DNA of 60,955 nucleotides from JAPUME01 sp964605715 (GTDB lineage Bacteria > Acidobacteriota > Terriglobia > UBA7540 > JAPUME01). Of this stretch, positions 1 to 9,100 are shown piece by piece. The stretch covers positions 1 to 60,955 of the forward strand of contig CAZSDV010000004.1 in the NCBI GenBank assembly GCA_964605715.1, read 5' to 3'. The position numbers and the translations under genes are program-made. Position 1 is the first letter of the stretch, and each line of letters opens with the position of its first letter. The notes under the pieces were generated by a model. It was given only the letters and a program-made list of their open reading frames with translations. It made no database searches and was not told the DNA's origin.

Positions 1-216
1 GAGCTTCACCTCCGGTCACTTCAAGCACTCGGCCTCTATGTAGCTGACTCCATCTTCATTGGTGACTACCTTACCACTGAAGGTCAGGAGCCATCTGAGG
101 ATCTGCAAATGATTCGAGACTTGGGTTTCGAAGTGGCAATCTTCTCACCCTCCAATTCAAACATTGAAATTAGTGCTGGAATAAAAGCCGGACTAGGCGC
201 TCCACCAAACAAATGA
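1..216 (+). CDS. bioB: Biotin synthase, C-terminal end (partial)
   Basis: The first 71 codons are open from base 1 and end at TGA 214-216. The peptide contains SIFIGDYLTTEG and then DLQMIRDLGFE, the conserved C-terminal block of biotin synthase, the radical-SAM enzyme that inserts sulfur into dethiobiotin. The N-terminal part with the CxxxCxxC cluster lies outside the window, so catalytic residues cannot be checked. The stop codon overlaps the ATG of bioF (ATGA), which suggests translational coupling in a bioB-bioF-bioA-bioD operon. The identity is secure from the motif plus the three following biotin genes. Confidence 0.93.
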   Translation, partial: ELHLRSLQALGLYVADSIFIGDYLTTEGQEPSEDLQMIRDLGFEVAIFSPSNSNIEISAGIKAGLGAPPNK

Positions 217-1388
217 ATTGGCCAACTAACGAATTGGAATCTCTCAGGGTCCACCACCTGCTCCGAATTCTACGCCTAACCAAAGATACCAAACCAAAGA
301 CCAAGCTGGATGGACAGCCAGTCTTACTTCTTTGCTCCAATAATTATCTAGGGCTGGCAAATCACTCTAGATTAATGGAAGCCGCACGCAATGCGCTAGA
401 AGAGTACGGCACTAGCTCATCTGCCTCAAGGCTGGTAAGCGGCAACCTGGCCCTCCACGGACAACTTGAAAGGCAAGTGGCCAAATGGATAGGTACAGAA
501 GCCGCCCTGGTTTTCAACTCCGGATACCAGGCAAACATCGGAGTAATTTCTGCGCTTATTCAGGAAAACGACCTAATTCTCAGTGACGAACTAAATCACG
601 CCAGCCTCATTGACGGCTGCCGCCTCTCAAGAGGCCAAACCAGTATTTTTCGCCACGCCGACCCTCAACATCTTGAATCTCTTCTAATGGAAGAATCGAA
701 AACAGCTCGGGCCAGGAAAAAATTCATTGTTACAGAATCAGTCTTTTCTGTTGATGGCGACCTCGCTCCACTCGCAGAAATTGCCTCAGTAGCTCACCGA
801 TTTAATGCTTTACTGATCGTTGACGAAGCACACGCCGTTGGCATCTTCGGTGCTACAGGAGCCGGACTGGTTGAACAACTTCAATTACAAGAGCAAGTAC
901 ACATTCGAGTAGGAACCTTCAGCAAGGCCCTGGGGGGCTTTGGGGGCTTCGTGACGGGCAAGCAAGATTTAATTGAATACCTCGTCAACCGTGCCCGAAG
1001 CTTTATCTATTCCACGGCGCTTCCGCCGGCAATACTGGGAGCATCTCTAGCAGCCATCAAGATTATTCAGGATGAGCCTGAAAGACGTAAGGTTCTCTGG
1101 GGAAACGTCAATTTTTTGCGTAAGGGATTGAAAAAGCAAGGTTGGACTCTACTCTCCGAGGCAAGTCAAATTATTCCGGTGTTAATCGGTGGGGCTGAGG
1201 AGACAATGAAGGTAAGCAGCGATCTGCTCGCAAACGGCATCTTCGCACAGGGGCTCCGAGAACCCACCGTACCCCCTGGATCTTCTCGCCTACGACTTAC
1301 TCCAATGGCCACCCACACGCGTGAAGATTTAACACATGCGTTGGCTGCCTTTGAGAGGGTCAACTTAACAAGGAGAGCTCAGGATTGA
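213..1388 (+). CDS. bioF: 8-amino-7-oxononanoate synthase
   Basis: This 391-residue PLP enzyme condenses pimeloyl-ACP/CoA with alanine to give 8-amino-7-oxononanoate, the first committed ring-forming step of biotin synthesis in the cytosol. Visible family marks are SNNYLGLA near residue 42, the DEAHAVG block at 204-210 and the PLP lysine in GTFSKALGGFGG (about K238). Length is normal for the alpha-oxoamine synthase family. The ATG overlaps the bioB stop and its own TGA overlaps the TTG of bioA, so the genes are packed as one operon. Related enzymes (glycine C-acetyltransferase, serine palmitoyltransferase) share the fold, but the biotin neighbours decide the call. Confidence 0.95.
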   Translation: MNWPTNELESLRVHHLLRILRLTKDTKPKTKLDGQPVLLLCSNNYLGLANHSRLMEAARNALEEYGTSSSASRLVSGNLALHGQLERQVAKWIGTEAALVFNSGYQANIGVISALIQENDLILSDELNHASLIDGCRLSRGQTSIFRHADPQHLESLLMEESKTARARKKFIVTESVFSVDGDLAPLAEIASVAHRFNALLIVDEAHAVGIFGATGAGLVEQLQLQEQVHIRVGTFSKALGGFGGFVTGKQDLIEYLVNRARSFIYSTALPPAILGASLAAIKIIQDEPERRKVLWGNVNFLRKGLKKQGWTLLSEASQIIPVLIGGAEETMKVSSDLLANGIFAQGLREPTVPPGSSRLRLTPMATHTREDLTHALAAFERVNLTRRAQD

Positions 1389-2752
1389 AAACCAGGATCG
1401 ATTATAAAAAGCTAAAGGAATGGGACCACCGCTATTTATGGCATCCCTTCACGCAGATGCAAGAATGGCTTGAAGAAGATCCATTGGTCATTGTGCGAGG
1501 AGAAGGATGTTATCTGTATGACCTGCATGACAACCGGTACCTGGACGGAGTCTCTTCCCTCTGGGCAAATCTTCACGGTCATTGTCGGCCAGAAATCAAT
1601 AATGCAATCCGCAAACAACTGGATTTGGTATCCCACTCGACCTTGCTTGGGCTCGTCAACCCCCCTTCCGCCGCACTGGCAAAGAAACTGATTGAAATAG
1701 CCCCAGAAGGACTCCAAAGGGTTTTCTATTCAGACTGCGGAGCCACGGCAGTCGAAATTGCCCTGAAACAAGCCAAGCAATACTGGAAACTCAAAGGCGA
1801 AAATCAGAGGGTGAAATTTGCCTCGCTTAAGGGTTCATATCATGGAGATACCATGGGTGCTATGAGCGTCGGTTACTCAGAAAGTTTTCACCAATACCAC
1901 AAAGAGCTGCTCTTCCCTTGCCACAGAATTTTACCTCCGCATATCTTCCGTTATTTCAAAGGCATGAGCGAGGATGAATCGCTTAAGGCATCACTTGTCG
2001 ATGCCGAAAAACTAATTGTGGAACATGGATCAAGCCTAGCGGCAGTCATCATTGAACCTCTGATGCAAGGTGCGGCGGGCATGTGGGTACAACCAAGCGG
2101 ATTCATAAGAAAATTGAGTGAGCTAGTCCAAGACTCAGGAGCCCTGCTTATCGTAGATGAGGTAGCCACCGGTTTTGGTCGCACTGGCAAGCTCTTTGCC
2201 TGCGAACATGAAAATGTATGCCCGGATATCCTCTGTCTAGGTAAGGGTATTTCGGGAGGCTATCTTCCATTGGCAGCTACTCTGACAACTGAAAAGGTAT
2301 TCTCCGCCTTTCTCGGGGAGTATAGTGAACACAAGACTTTTTTTCACGGCCACACATATACTGGAAATCCGTTGGCTTGCACTGCGGGCATTGCCAGCCT
2401 TGAAATTTTCGAGAAAGATAATGTTCTCAAATCACTCCCTGGAAAGGTATCGCTGCTTGAACAGGCACTAAAAAAAGAGTTGTCATCGCTTGAGCACGTC
2501 ACAGACATCCGCTGCAAAGGATTGATGGTTGGAATTGAGTTGGCAAAAGAGAAGATTAGTCGTTGTGCCTTTGACCCGCAAAAGCGAATCGGCAAGCGAG
2601 TTACCGAACACGCCCGCACTTTAGGAGTAATCCTGAGGCCTCTCGGTGACGTGATTATTCTAATGCCACCGTTGAGTATTACAGAAGAAGACCTACTTCA
2701 GCTGGTCCAGGTAACACGAACCTCCATTCAGGAGGTTACAAGAAAAGCATGA
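1385..2752 (+). CDS. bioA: Adenosylmethionine-8-amino-7-oxononanoate aminotransferase
   Basis: A 455-residue class III aminotransferase that transfers the amino group of S-adenosylmethionine to KAPA, giving DAPA. The N-terminal HPFTQMQEW block (about residues 20-28) is typical of BioA and separates it from other class III transaminases. The PLP-binding DEVATGFGRTG motif lies near 258-268 and the Schiff-base lysine is probably K287 in CLGKGISGGYLPL. Translation seems to start at TTG 1385, which overlaps the bioF stop; no in-frame ATG is near, and the TTG start keeps the conserved N-terminus. The 3' end overlaps bioD by 4 bases. Confidence 0.95.
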   Translation: MKTRIDYKKLKEWDHRYLWHPFTQMQEWLEEDPLVIVRGEGCYLYDLHDNRYLDGVSSLWANLHGHCRPEINNAIRKQLDLVSHSTLLGLVNPPSAALAKKLIEIAPEGLQRVFYSDCGATAVEIALKQAKQYWKLKGENQRVKFASLKGSYHGDTMGAMSVGYSESFHQYHKELLFPCHRILPPHIFRYFKGMSEDESLKASLVDAEKLIVEHGSSLAAVIIEPLMQGAAGMWVQPSGFIRKLSELVQDSGALLIVDEVATGFGRTGKLFACEHENVCPDILCLGKGISGGYLPLAATLTTEKVFSAFLGEYSEHKTFFHGHTYTGNPLACTAGIASLEIFEKDNVLKSLPGKVSLLEQALKKELSSLEHVTDIRCKGLMVGIELAKEKISRCAFDPQKRIGKRVTEHARTLGVILRPLGDVIILMPPLSITEEDLLQLVQVTRTSIQEVTRKA

Positions 2753-3492
2753 GAGGAATACTAATCACTGGTACCGGCACTGGAATCGGTAAAACCTATG
2801 TCACCTGTGCTTTAGCAGCAGCCCTAAGGCAACGTGGCATCCGTGTAGGCGTAATGAAACCTATTGAGACCGGGTGCGAAGAGCGAAATGGAATTCTAGT
2901 TCCCGAGGATGCCATCCAGCTGAAGTTTTTTTCCAAATGCGAATCCCCTATCGAAATCATTAGCCCTTGCCGGTACCGGGCCCCCCGAGCACCTTGGGTT
3001 GCCGCCCTTGAGGAGGGGCAAGAAGTTAACGTTTCGCTGCTAGAAAAAAACTACCAAGATATTTTCTCTAATCATGACCTTACGCTGGTTGAGGGAGCTG
3101 GCGGGATTATGGTGCCAATTCATAAAGATTTTAACTTTGCCGACCTGGCTCAAAAGTGGGGCCTGAGCGTGGTGTTGGTCACAACAGCCAAACTAGGAAC
3201 ATTGAATCAGACGTTACTTAGCCTGGAATATCTTCGCAGCAAGAACTTAAATGTTCTAGGATATGTGGTGAATGTCCATGAGTATACCTCTTCGGGCCTT
3301 GTTAGTTCAAATCTAAGCGCATTCGAGCATTTGGCTTGTGAGCCATTTCTTGGGCAAGTTCCACATCAGGATTATCAAGAATTTTTTTCACCACAGCACA
3401 CTGACCCGGACCACCTAGCATCCATCTTCAATAACTATCTAAGATGGGATAGAATTGAAGTGCTTACTACAGCAAGGGAAGGTGGTCATTAG
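2749..3492 (+). CDS. bioD: Dethiobiotin synthetase
   Basis: ATP-dependent carboxylase that closes the ureido ring of DAPA to form dethiobiotin, the substrate of BioB. The P-loop GTGTGIGKT is at residues 8-16, the substrate-side MKPIETGC follows near 39-46, and the VEGAGGIMVP motif that binds nucleotide and metal is present near residue 115. At 247 residues it is slightly longer than the usual 220-240. The ATG overlaps the last codon and stop of bioA (ATGA). It is the last gene of the biotin operon seen here; about 90 bases without an obvious terminator separate it from the next gene. Confidence 0.95.
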   Translation: MRGILITGTGTGIGKTYVTCALAAALRQRGIRVGVMKPIETGCEERNGILVPEDAIQLKFFSKCESPIEIISPCRYRAPRAPWVAALEEGQEVNVSLLEKNYQDIFSNHDLTLVEGAGGIMVPIHKDFNFADLAQKWGLSVVLVTTAKLGTLNQTLLSLEYLRSKNLNVLGYVVNVHEYTSSGLVSSNLSAFEHLACEPFLGQVPHQDYQEFFSPQHTDPDHLASIFNNYLRWDRIEVLTTAREGGH

Positions 3493-3585
3493 GTCTTGAG
3501 CTGAGTAACAAATTCATAAAGTCCCCTAAGTGCAGGGTGTTGTTGATGCAGTACCAGCTGGTGTGTTAGAAATATTGGCGATAGC

Positions 3586-5403
3586 ATGTGGGTCCAACTC
3601 AAAAAATTCCTAATTGGTCACCCTCTTGAGACTATAGAGCTCCGAGAGCAGAAATTAAACAAGAGGGCTGCACTAGCCGTCTTTGCTTCGGACTCCCTCT
3701 CCTCGGTAGCATACGCGACCGAAGCGATGATGCTTGCCCTAATGGGAGCGAGTGTCATTGCTTTGGCTTTAACGGTTCCAGCATCAATTGTAATTGTCGG
3801 ACTACTGATAGTCCTAGTTATCTCCTATAGCCAGAGTATCTACGCTTATCCAACCGGAGGAGGAGATTATTCTGTTGCCAAAGATAACCTGGGTATCATC
3901 CCGGGACTAACTGCTGGAGCAGCATTACTCTTCGATTACGTGCTAACGGTTGCAGTGAGTGTCACGGCGGGCATTGCCGCCATCACATCCGCTGTACCCT
4001 TTCTTCATAAGCATAAATTGGGATTGGGCCTGCTGGCGATTCTTCTGATTCTTCTGGCCAACCTGCGAGGAGTCAAGGAGTCTGCACAGGTATTCGCCTT
4101 TCCCGTTTATGCATTTATTGCCCTAGCTTTCGTGCTGGTCATATTGGGACTGATCCGCTATTTCACTGGAAACCTGGAAGCAGCACATGCTGCACCAGTT
4201 TCACCGGAACTTGGTTCTTTGGCTTTTTTCTTACTCCTAAGAGCCTTTGCTTCGGGTTGCACGGCCCTTACGGGAATTGAGGCAATCGCAAATGGAGTAA
4301 AAGCATTCCGAAATCCCATCTCGCGTAATGCCTCGGTCACCCTGTTCACGCTTGCAGGAATTCTAGGATCTCTCTTCTTGGGTATCACAATACTCACGCA
4401 CCTTTCTGGGATTACACCGGTTGAAGGGGAAACAATTCTTTCTCAGCTCGCGCGACAAATCTTCGGAACCTCAACAAGTTACTATATCTTTCAGATCACA
4501 ACGATGGGCGTCTTAATCCTGGCTGCCAACACCAGTTTTTCGGGATTTCCTCGACTGGCCTCAGTGATGGCGCAAGATCGATTTCTCCCCCGTCAATTGG
4601 CACATTTGGGAGACCGTCTGGTGTTTTCGAACGGAATAATAATTCTTGCACTGGCCGCGTCTCTGCTAATTGTTTTGTTCGGTGCAGATGTCCATGCCTT
4701 GATCCCGCTATACATGATAGGCGTGTTCATTTCCTTCACGCTTTGTCAAGCAGGACTGGTAATGCACTGGAAAAAAACCAGAACTTCAGGCCGATATATC
4801 CGCATAGGACTGAATGCGGTAGGAGCTTTCCTGACTGGTATAGCTATATTGGTGGTCGCATGGTTCAAATTTACTGACGGCGCCTGGCTCGTAATCGTAG
4901 TAATTCCTTCAATGGTCTGGATATTTTACCGTATTCGGAGACACTACCAAGTTTTGCGCGGTCAAGTCTCCCTAGCAGCCTACGAGAAAGATCGCCCCCT
5001 TAAGCATACCGTAGTCATGCCAGTGTCAGGCATTAATAAAGTGGTGCTAACTGCCCTGCAATATGCACAGTCAATCTCTAAGGATGTTATCGCTGTGCTG
5101 ATAAATGTTGAAAGTCTAGACCCAGAAAAAATATTGAGAGACTGGAACCGACGGGCACCTGACGTTCCTCTGGTGATTCTGGAATCCCCTTACCGCTCTG
5201 TCATGTCACCTTTTCTGTATCTGGTCGAGGACATACAAAATTTCCGTAATGACGACATTGTTACGGTCCTGTTGCCAGAGTTTGTTTCTGGAAGGTGGTG
5301 GGAGCATCTACTCCACAACCAGACAGGATTACTGATCAAGGCGGCACTACTTTTCAAACCGAAAATTGTAGTTACTAGCGTCCCTTATCACATCCATACG
5401 TGA
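3586..5403 (+). CDS. KimA-type (APC superfamily) potassium transporter
   Basis: A 605-residue membrane protein that, as far as I can recall the sequences, follows Bacillus subtilis KimA (formerly YdaO) nearly end to end. It has the N-terminal FLIGHPL segment, the SDSLSSVAYATE block (KimA has SDALSSVAYGTE), YPTGGGDYSVAKDNLG, a GCTALTGIEAIANG motif and the C-terminal HNQTGLL and VPYHIH. Around twelve membrane helices fill residues 30-455 and a soluble domain follows. KimA is a high-affinity proton-coupled K+ importer inhibited by c-di-AMP in Firmicutes. Potassium as substrate is inferred from family; a general amino-acid permease is the alternative. No c-di-AMP riboswitch fits in the 93 bases upstream. 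Confidence 0.82.
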   Translation: MWVQLKKFLIGHPLETIELREQKLNKRAALAVFASDSLSSVAYATEAMMLALMGASVIALALTVPASIVIVGLLIVLVISYSQSIYAYPTGGGDYSVAKDNLGIIPGLTAGAALLFDYVLTVAVSVTAGIAAITSAVPFLHKHKLGLGLLAILLILLANLRGVKESAQVFAFPVYAFIALAFVLVILGLIRYFTGNLEAAHAAPVSPELGSLAFFLLLRAFASGCTALTGIEAIANGVKAFRNPISRNASVTLFTLAGILGSLFLGITILTHLSGITPVEGETILSQLARQIFGTSTSYYIFQITTMGVLILAANTSFSGFPRLASVMAQDRFLPRQLAHLGDRLVFSNGIIILALAASLLIVLFGADVHALIPLYMIGVFISFTLCQAGLVMHWKKTRTSGRYIRIGLNAVGAFLTGIAILVVAWFKFTDGAWLVIVVIPSMVWIFYRIRRHYQVLRGQVSLAAYEKDRPLKHTVVMPVSGINKVVLTALQYAQSISKDVIAVLINVESLDPEKILRDWNRRAPDVPLVILESPYRSVMSPFLYLVEDIQNFRNDDIVTVLLPEFVSGRWWEHLLHNQTGLLIKAALLFKPKIVVTSVPYHIHT

Positions 5404-5434
5404 AAAATAAAAAGAATGAAGTAGGACCCAAAAA

Positions 5435-5704
5435 ATGAACCTCACACAAGAACGAAAGCTCAGCATCCGCCAAAAGGTTGAACCTCTACTAGCGGCACTA
5501 GATCCTCAATTAAGGTTAGTCGAGATTCTAGTGGAATCCACTCGCCAATATCTAGGATTCGTCGTTCAGCACTTCGACCGTCCCATGGTGCTGCGTGTGG
5601 AATGGATCACCTACTCAAGTATCAACTCTGAAGAGTTAAAAGAGCATCTGGCCGAGCAGATTCAGCAAAGGCTAAAGAAAAAAATCTCAAAACCTTTATA
5701 TTGA
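5435..5704 (+). CDS. Small conserved-looking protein of unknown function
   Basis: An 89-residue soluble, charged protein that I do not recognise. It begins 31 bases after the transporter stop, has a weak AGGA upstream of the ATG, and its TGA overlaps a possible TTG start of the following HAD gene, so it sits in a tight three-gene run. Its predicted pattern is helix, beta hairpin (LRLVEILVES and YLGFVVQHF), then a basic C-terminal helix (QQRLKKKISK). A role with the transporter or the phosphatase is only suggested by spacing. Confidence 0.6.
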   Translation: MNLTQERKLSIRQKVEPLLAALDPQLRLVEILVESTRQYLGFVVQHFDRPMVLRVEWITYSSINSEELKEHLAEQIQQRLKKKISKPLY

Positions 5705-5712
5705 AATTCTTC

Positions 5713-6411
5713 ATGCTTTCTTCTTCCTTACAGGACATAAGACTCCTAATCTTTGACTTGGACGGTACGCTGATCGACAGCAAACTGGATCTGGCTTTGA
5801 GCGTAAACTATATGAGCCTAGCAATGGGACGGGAGATTCTTGATCATTCCGCCATTTTTTCCTACGTGGGAAAAGGGGCACGGCACCTGGTCCAACGGGT
5901 CCTGAGTCATCCATCCTCCAAAAAATCAGTCTCAGATAATGAGGTAAGTACGGGGCTGGAAATATTTCTGAACTACTATCGCAAACACATGCTGGACAAC
6001 ACTGCAACTTATCCTGGAGTTCGGGAAGCTCTGACTACTCTCAAAGGAAAAGGTGCACAAAATTTGGCCGTGCTCACTAATAAACCCTACCGGTTCAGCT
6101 GCGATATTTTAAAAGGTCTCGGACTTTCACATTACTTTATAAAAGTCTACGGTGGAGACAGCTTCAAACAAAAAAAACCTTACCCAATCGGGATTCAAAA
6201 ATTGCTTAAGGACACGGATTCTACTCCACAGAAATCCATAATAGTAGGAGATTCTGATACTGATGTGCTCACAGGAAGAAAAGCGGGAGTATGGACTTGC
6301 GGGGAAACTTATGGATTTGGCAGCTACACCCTTCCTAAGGCACCACCTGATCTCCTCCTGCAAAACTTACAGGAGCTTCCTGCTTTACTGAGCAGGAAGA
6401 CTAAGGATTAA
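5713..6411 (+). CDS. HAD-family phosphatase, phosphoglycolate phosphatase-like
   Basis: A haloacid-dehalogenase hydrolase with nucleophile motif I LIFDLDGTLIDSK, motif II LTNKP (threonine in LAVLTNK), a lysine in QKKPYPIG and motif III VGDSDTDVLTGRKAG. A helical cap sits between motifs I and II, as in Gph, which removes 2-phosphoglycolate formed during DNA repair or oxygenation. I prefer ATG 5713 (232 residues); a TTG at 5701 overlapping the previous stop would add four residues. Substrate cannot be fixed from sequence: related phosphatases act on pyrophosphate or sugar phosphates. Confidence 0.8.
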   Translation: MLSSSLQDIRLLIFDLDGTLIDSKLDLALSVNYMSLAMGREILDHSAIFSYVGKGARHLVQRVLSHPSSKKSVSDNEVSTGLEIFLNYYRKHMLDNTATYPGVREALTTLKGKGAQNLAVLTNKPYRFSCDILKGLGLSHYFIKVYGGDSFKQKKPYPIGIQKLLKDTDSTPQKSIIVGDSDTDVLTGRKAGVWTCGETYGFGSYTLPKAPPDLLLQNLQELPALLSRKTKD

Positions 6412-6655
6412 TTCACCGCCAAGGGAAACCACTAGCCCACTGCAGATTGGTTGGTTGATTACTCATTCTTTCCGAACAGTCTTATCAAGCTTCTAACCTA
6501 ATCTTCCTCTGCGGCAAGTAATATCTGTCAATCTCTATGGATTGCTGCTCAATGTTTCAGCTGCAGGAATAATCTAATTATGCCCTTACCTTCAACGGTA
6601 TTTCCAAATTCAAACGACTAGACATTATCCGAATAGTTATGACCGCCCATTCAAC

Positions 6656-7339
6656 TTATCTGCCTTTTTGCATTACAAAACCAAGATGAGTGCGCCTGAA
6701 GCGAAATAGATACGTGGCACCAAGTGAGGCACAGTTCAATAACTCACGAAATTCGTCATAGGTGTAGGCAGACCGGAGGGAGGCCGTGTAAAGTTGCCGC
6801 ATAAAACCCTTATAATGCCGGCCATACAAAGCTACATGCAGAGGAAAGGAAAACCGAGAAGGGCGACGGATATCTCTTACCATAACCCAGCCTCCTGGCC
6901 GCGTAACACGTGCCATCTCCTGAAATGCTAAAACGGGGTTTTCCAAATGATGAATTAGAGAATTGGTAAAAACCAAATCAAAAACTGCGTCAGGAAAGCA
7001 TAAGCAATTGGCATCACCCAGGAAAAATTGGACTTGGGTGCCTAGGTTTCGTTCTTGCGCTGTACTTTTTGCAGCCTGAACCATGGCCTTGGAGCGGTCC
7101 ACCCCAAACACCCTTAGGCTAGGATTGTCATGGGCAATCCTGAGGGGGATCCTTCCTGGCCCAGTTCCTACGTCCAAGGCAAGGCCAGAGCTTACCCCGG
7201 ATTTAAGAACCTGCTGGACAAATGTCTCATCCAGTGAATCAAGGTAAACTTGAGCGGCGGCCGAAACATAAGCAGAAGCCTTCTCAGGGTCAGCCATTAC
7301 TTCATCTTCCGGAATACGGGGCAATTCCCACCACGACAT
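6656..7339 (-). CDS. Class I SAM-dependent methyltransferase
   Basis: About 227 residues with a Rossmann-type SAM fold: motif I ALDVGTGPGRIPL, the acidic VFGVDRS loop, a GDANCLCFPDAVFD motif and TNSLIHHLENP. The post-motif TRPGGWVMVRDIRRP segment is common in UbiE/Methyltransf_11 proteins. I choose the ATG at 7339 because AAGGA lies six to seven bases upstream. An upstream GTG at 7441 is in frame and overlaps the stop of the next gene, but the 34 added residues look non-conserved. Substrate is unknown. It is downstream of and co-directional with the zinc-ribbon gene, so the two may be co-transcribed. Confidence 0.8.
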   Translation of the reverse strand: MSWWELPRIPEDEVMADPEKASAYVSAAAQVYLDSLDETFVQQVLKSGVSSGLALDVGTGPGRIPLRIAHDNPSLRVFGVDRSKAMVQAAKSTAQERNLGTQVQFFLGDANCLCFPDAVFDLVFTNSLIHHLENPVLAFQEMARVTRPGGWVMVRDIRRPSRFSFPLHVALYGRHYKGFMRQLYTASLRSAYTYDEFRELLNCASLGATYLFRFRRTHLGFVMQKGR

Positions 7340-7437
7340 AGATTTCCTTGAAAGGAACCGACAAGTACCACTACTAAAAATATTTAGGTGCCTAAAGTGT
7401 TGGAAGTTAATAGAGTAAATGGCTGCCAAATAACCAC

Positions 7438-7659
7438 TCACCCATCCTCATCACGGAATTCATCATCAAAACCCATCCTGGTAGCGCGTTCCAAAACTTC
7501 ACGCTCCTCCCAGCATTCTTTGCAGAAAAATATACCTTCGATATGCGGGTCAGGAACTAAGTTCAAGTCTGTACCGCACTTCATGCAACACTTTTCCAAA
7601 TCTTCACCCATCTTGATTGCCGAGAACCCTTTCCGGCGAGTGCCATACTGGATATACAT
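7438..7659 (-). CDS. Small zinc-ribbon protein, unknown function
   Basis: A 73-residue protein with two CxxC knuckles (CMKCGTDL near residue 26 and FFCKECWEE near 50) spaced as in a zinc ribbon, followed by an acidic tail. No catalytic domain is visible. The start may be ATG 7659 or the internal ATG at 7611, which would keep both knuckles. The stop lies next to a possible GTG start of the methyltransferase, so the genes are at least closely linked. Small zinc ribbons of this kind often bind nucleic acid or a partner protein, but I cannot name a family. Confidence 0.65.
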   Translation of the reverse strand: MYIQYGTRRKGFSAIKMGEDLEKCCMKCGTDLNLVPDPHIEGIFFCKECWEEREVLERATRMGFDDEFRDEDG

Positions 7660-7793
7660 AAAGCCTTAATATATTTTGGCATTTTGGCACCCACCCAACA
7701 ACTAGAAAACATATTCACTTTTTGTGTAAGAATAATCTAACCGGCCCCATTAAATTGGGTCAACCTCATAAGAAGGACAGTGGCTATAGGCCA

Positions 7794-8360
7794 ATGCGCG
7801 TCGAAACCTTACGGGAACTTGAAAAAGACGACCCAAAACTAGAAATTCCTTGGGAGAGCCTGGAAAATCCTAGTCTTCGCTACCAGGACCTGAAAAGTTT
7901 TCCGAAACTCATCCTTGAATTAGACGAGGTCCTCAAGTTCCCTGCATTGGGGTCTTTTCTGAAAATTCTTAACGGCCCGAATTCTCGTTTCCGAACCGCC
8001 AAATGTGACATCTGGTCAACCCAAGAGTTAACTGAAGAAGAACGGATTGAGCTTGGTAGAGTTTACAAACTCGGAGTTTATGTAGACCTAATTTTTGAAA
8101 AAGTAGAATTTAATTTTTCGATCAAACATTATCTCCAATTAGGGAAAAAATTAGAGGGCATATCAGGAATAAGCGATAGCTCTGTCCAGGTAGAATTCAC
8201 TATCCGCCGCTGCTTTTTTCAAGATAAAAGTTCCTGGGGTTACTACGCAACCCTGTTTCTTCATGCGTACGGTGATACCCCAACAGGCGCTGCCAGAAAG
8301 GGAGCCCAAGCATTAGAAACACTTGGACGAGAATTTGGCAATCTCTCCAAAACCCCCTAA
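7794..8360 (+). CDS. Hypothetical protein
   Basis: About 188 residues from ATG 7794; a TTG at 7722 would add 24 residues of unlikely composition. I do not recognise the family. It is soluble, with no signal peptide or membrane helix. The middle, from the segment LGVYVDLIFEKVEFNF to the strand VEFTIRRCFFQD, looks like an alternating alpha/beta domain, and a glycine-alanine rich stretch lies at the C-terminus. It stands alone, 108 bases ahead of the DUF1802 gene on the same strand, with no clear ribosome binding site. Confidence 0.55.
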   Translation: MRVETLRELEKDDPKLEIPWESLENPSLRYQDLKSFPKLILELDEVLKFPALGSFLKILNGPNSRFRTAKCDIWSTQELTEEERIELGRVYKLGVYVDLIFEKVEFNFSIKHYLQLGKKLEGISGISDSSVQVEFTIRRCFFQDKSSWGYYATLFLHAYGDTPTGAARKGAQALETLGREFGNLSKTP

Positions 8361-8468
8361 TCCTGGAAGCTAGGACAGAATCTTAAGTGGGTAGGTTCCT
8401 TGCAATGAATTACCTCACCCTAATGCTTCCCTGCTGAAGCCTTGCGCCTAAGGAAGGAGGAGAATACT

Positions 8469-9050
8469 ATGGGGTCTATGGTCCCGAACCCAAATCGGAT
8501 CGCACTAAAGGAATGGGCTATTGTGAGTCAAGCCTTGTCTCAAGGGCAACAGGTGATATTGCTTCGAAAAGGTGGAATTGATGAGGAAGGTGGAGTGTTC
8601 CGACTTCGACATAAGGGATTTTTTATTTTTCCTACACTTGAACACCAAGATTTCGACTACATACGACCGGAATTCGTTCCACATTTGCAATCTTCTATAG
8701 CCAAAAACCTTTCGAGCGACAAAGAGATAGCTTTCTCGTGTCTCGCCACAGTTACTAGGGTTGAGGTAGTCTCCGAACCTGTTAAGCTTCACCGTCTTTC
8801 TGACTACCACATTTGGAATGATGCCTACATCAGGATGCGCTATCAATACAAACCGACAATTCCTCTCCACCTGTTATTAGTTCGTGCCTATCGCATGCAA
8901 CAGGTACGCGTCGAGAATCGACCCTCATACAAAGGGTGCAAGTCCTGGGTAGAATTAGAATCTGCGGTAGAAATTAGAAACATCGAAACAGTCCTAACTG
9001 ATAAAGAATTCCAACGGAAATGCCTGGAGATTCAGGCTCTTTTGGCCTGA
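8469..9050 (+). CDS. DUF1802 family protein
   Basis: A 193-residue protein whose start is set by a strong GGAGGAG six bases before ATG 8469; an upstream in-frame codon at 8442 is disregarded. The opening ALKEWAIVSQALSQGQQVIL, the LRKGGI turn and FFIFPTLEHQ are the hallmarks of the DUF1802 family as I know it. The function of this family is unknown; members are soluble and occur across bacteria, including cyanobacteria. Nothing in the neighbourhood (a CbiX-like gene follows by 50 bases) explains its role. Confidence 0.75.
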   Translation: MGSMVPNPNRIALKEWAIVSQALSQGQQVILLRKGGIDEEGGVFRLRHKGFFIFPTLEHQDFDYIRPEFVPHLQSSIAKNLSSDKEIAFSCLATVTRVEVVSEPVKLHRLSDYHIWNDAYIRMRYQYKPTIPLHLLLVRAYRMQQVRVENRPSYKGCKSWVELESAVEIRNIETVLTDKEFQRKCLEIQALLA

Positions 9051-9100
9051 GCAGTTAAAATTATTGTTCATGAGACCATCACCTCGCTGGCTTTTTAATC

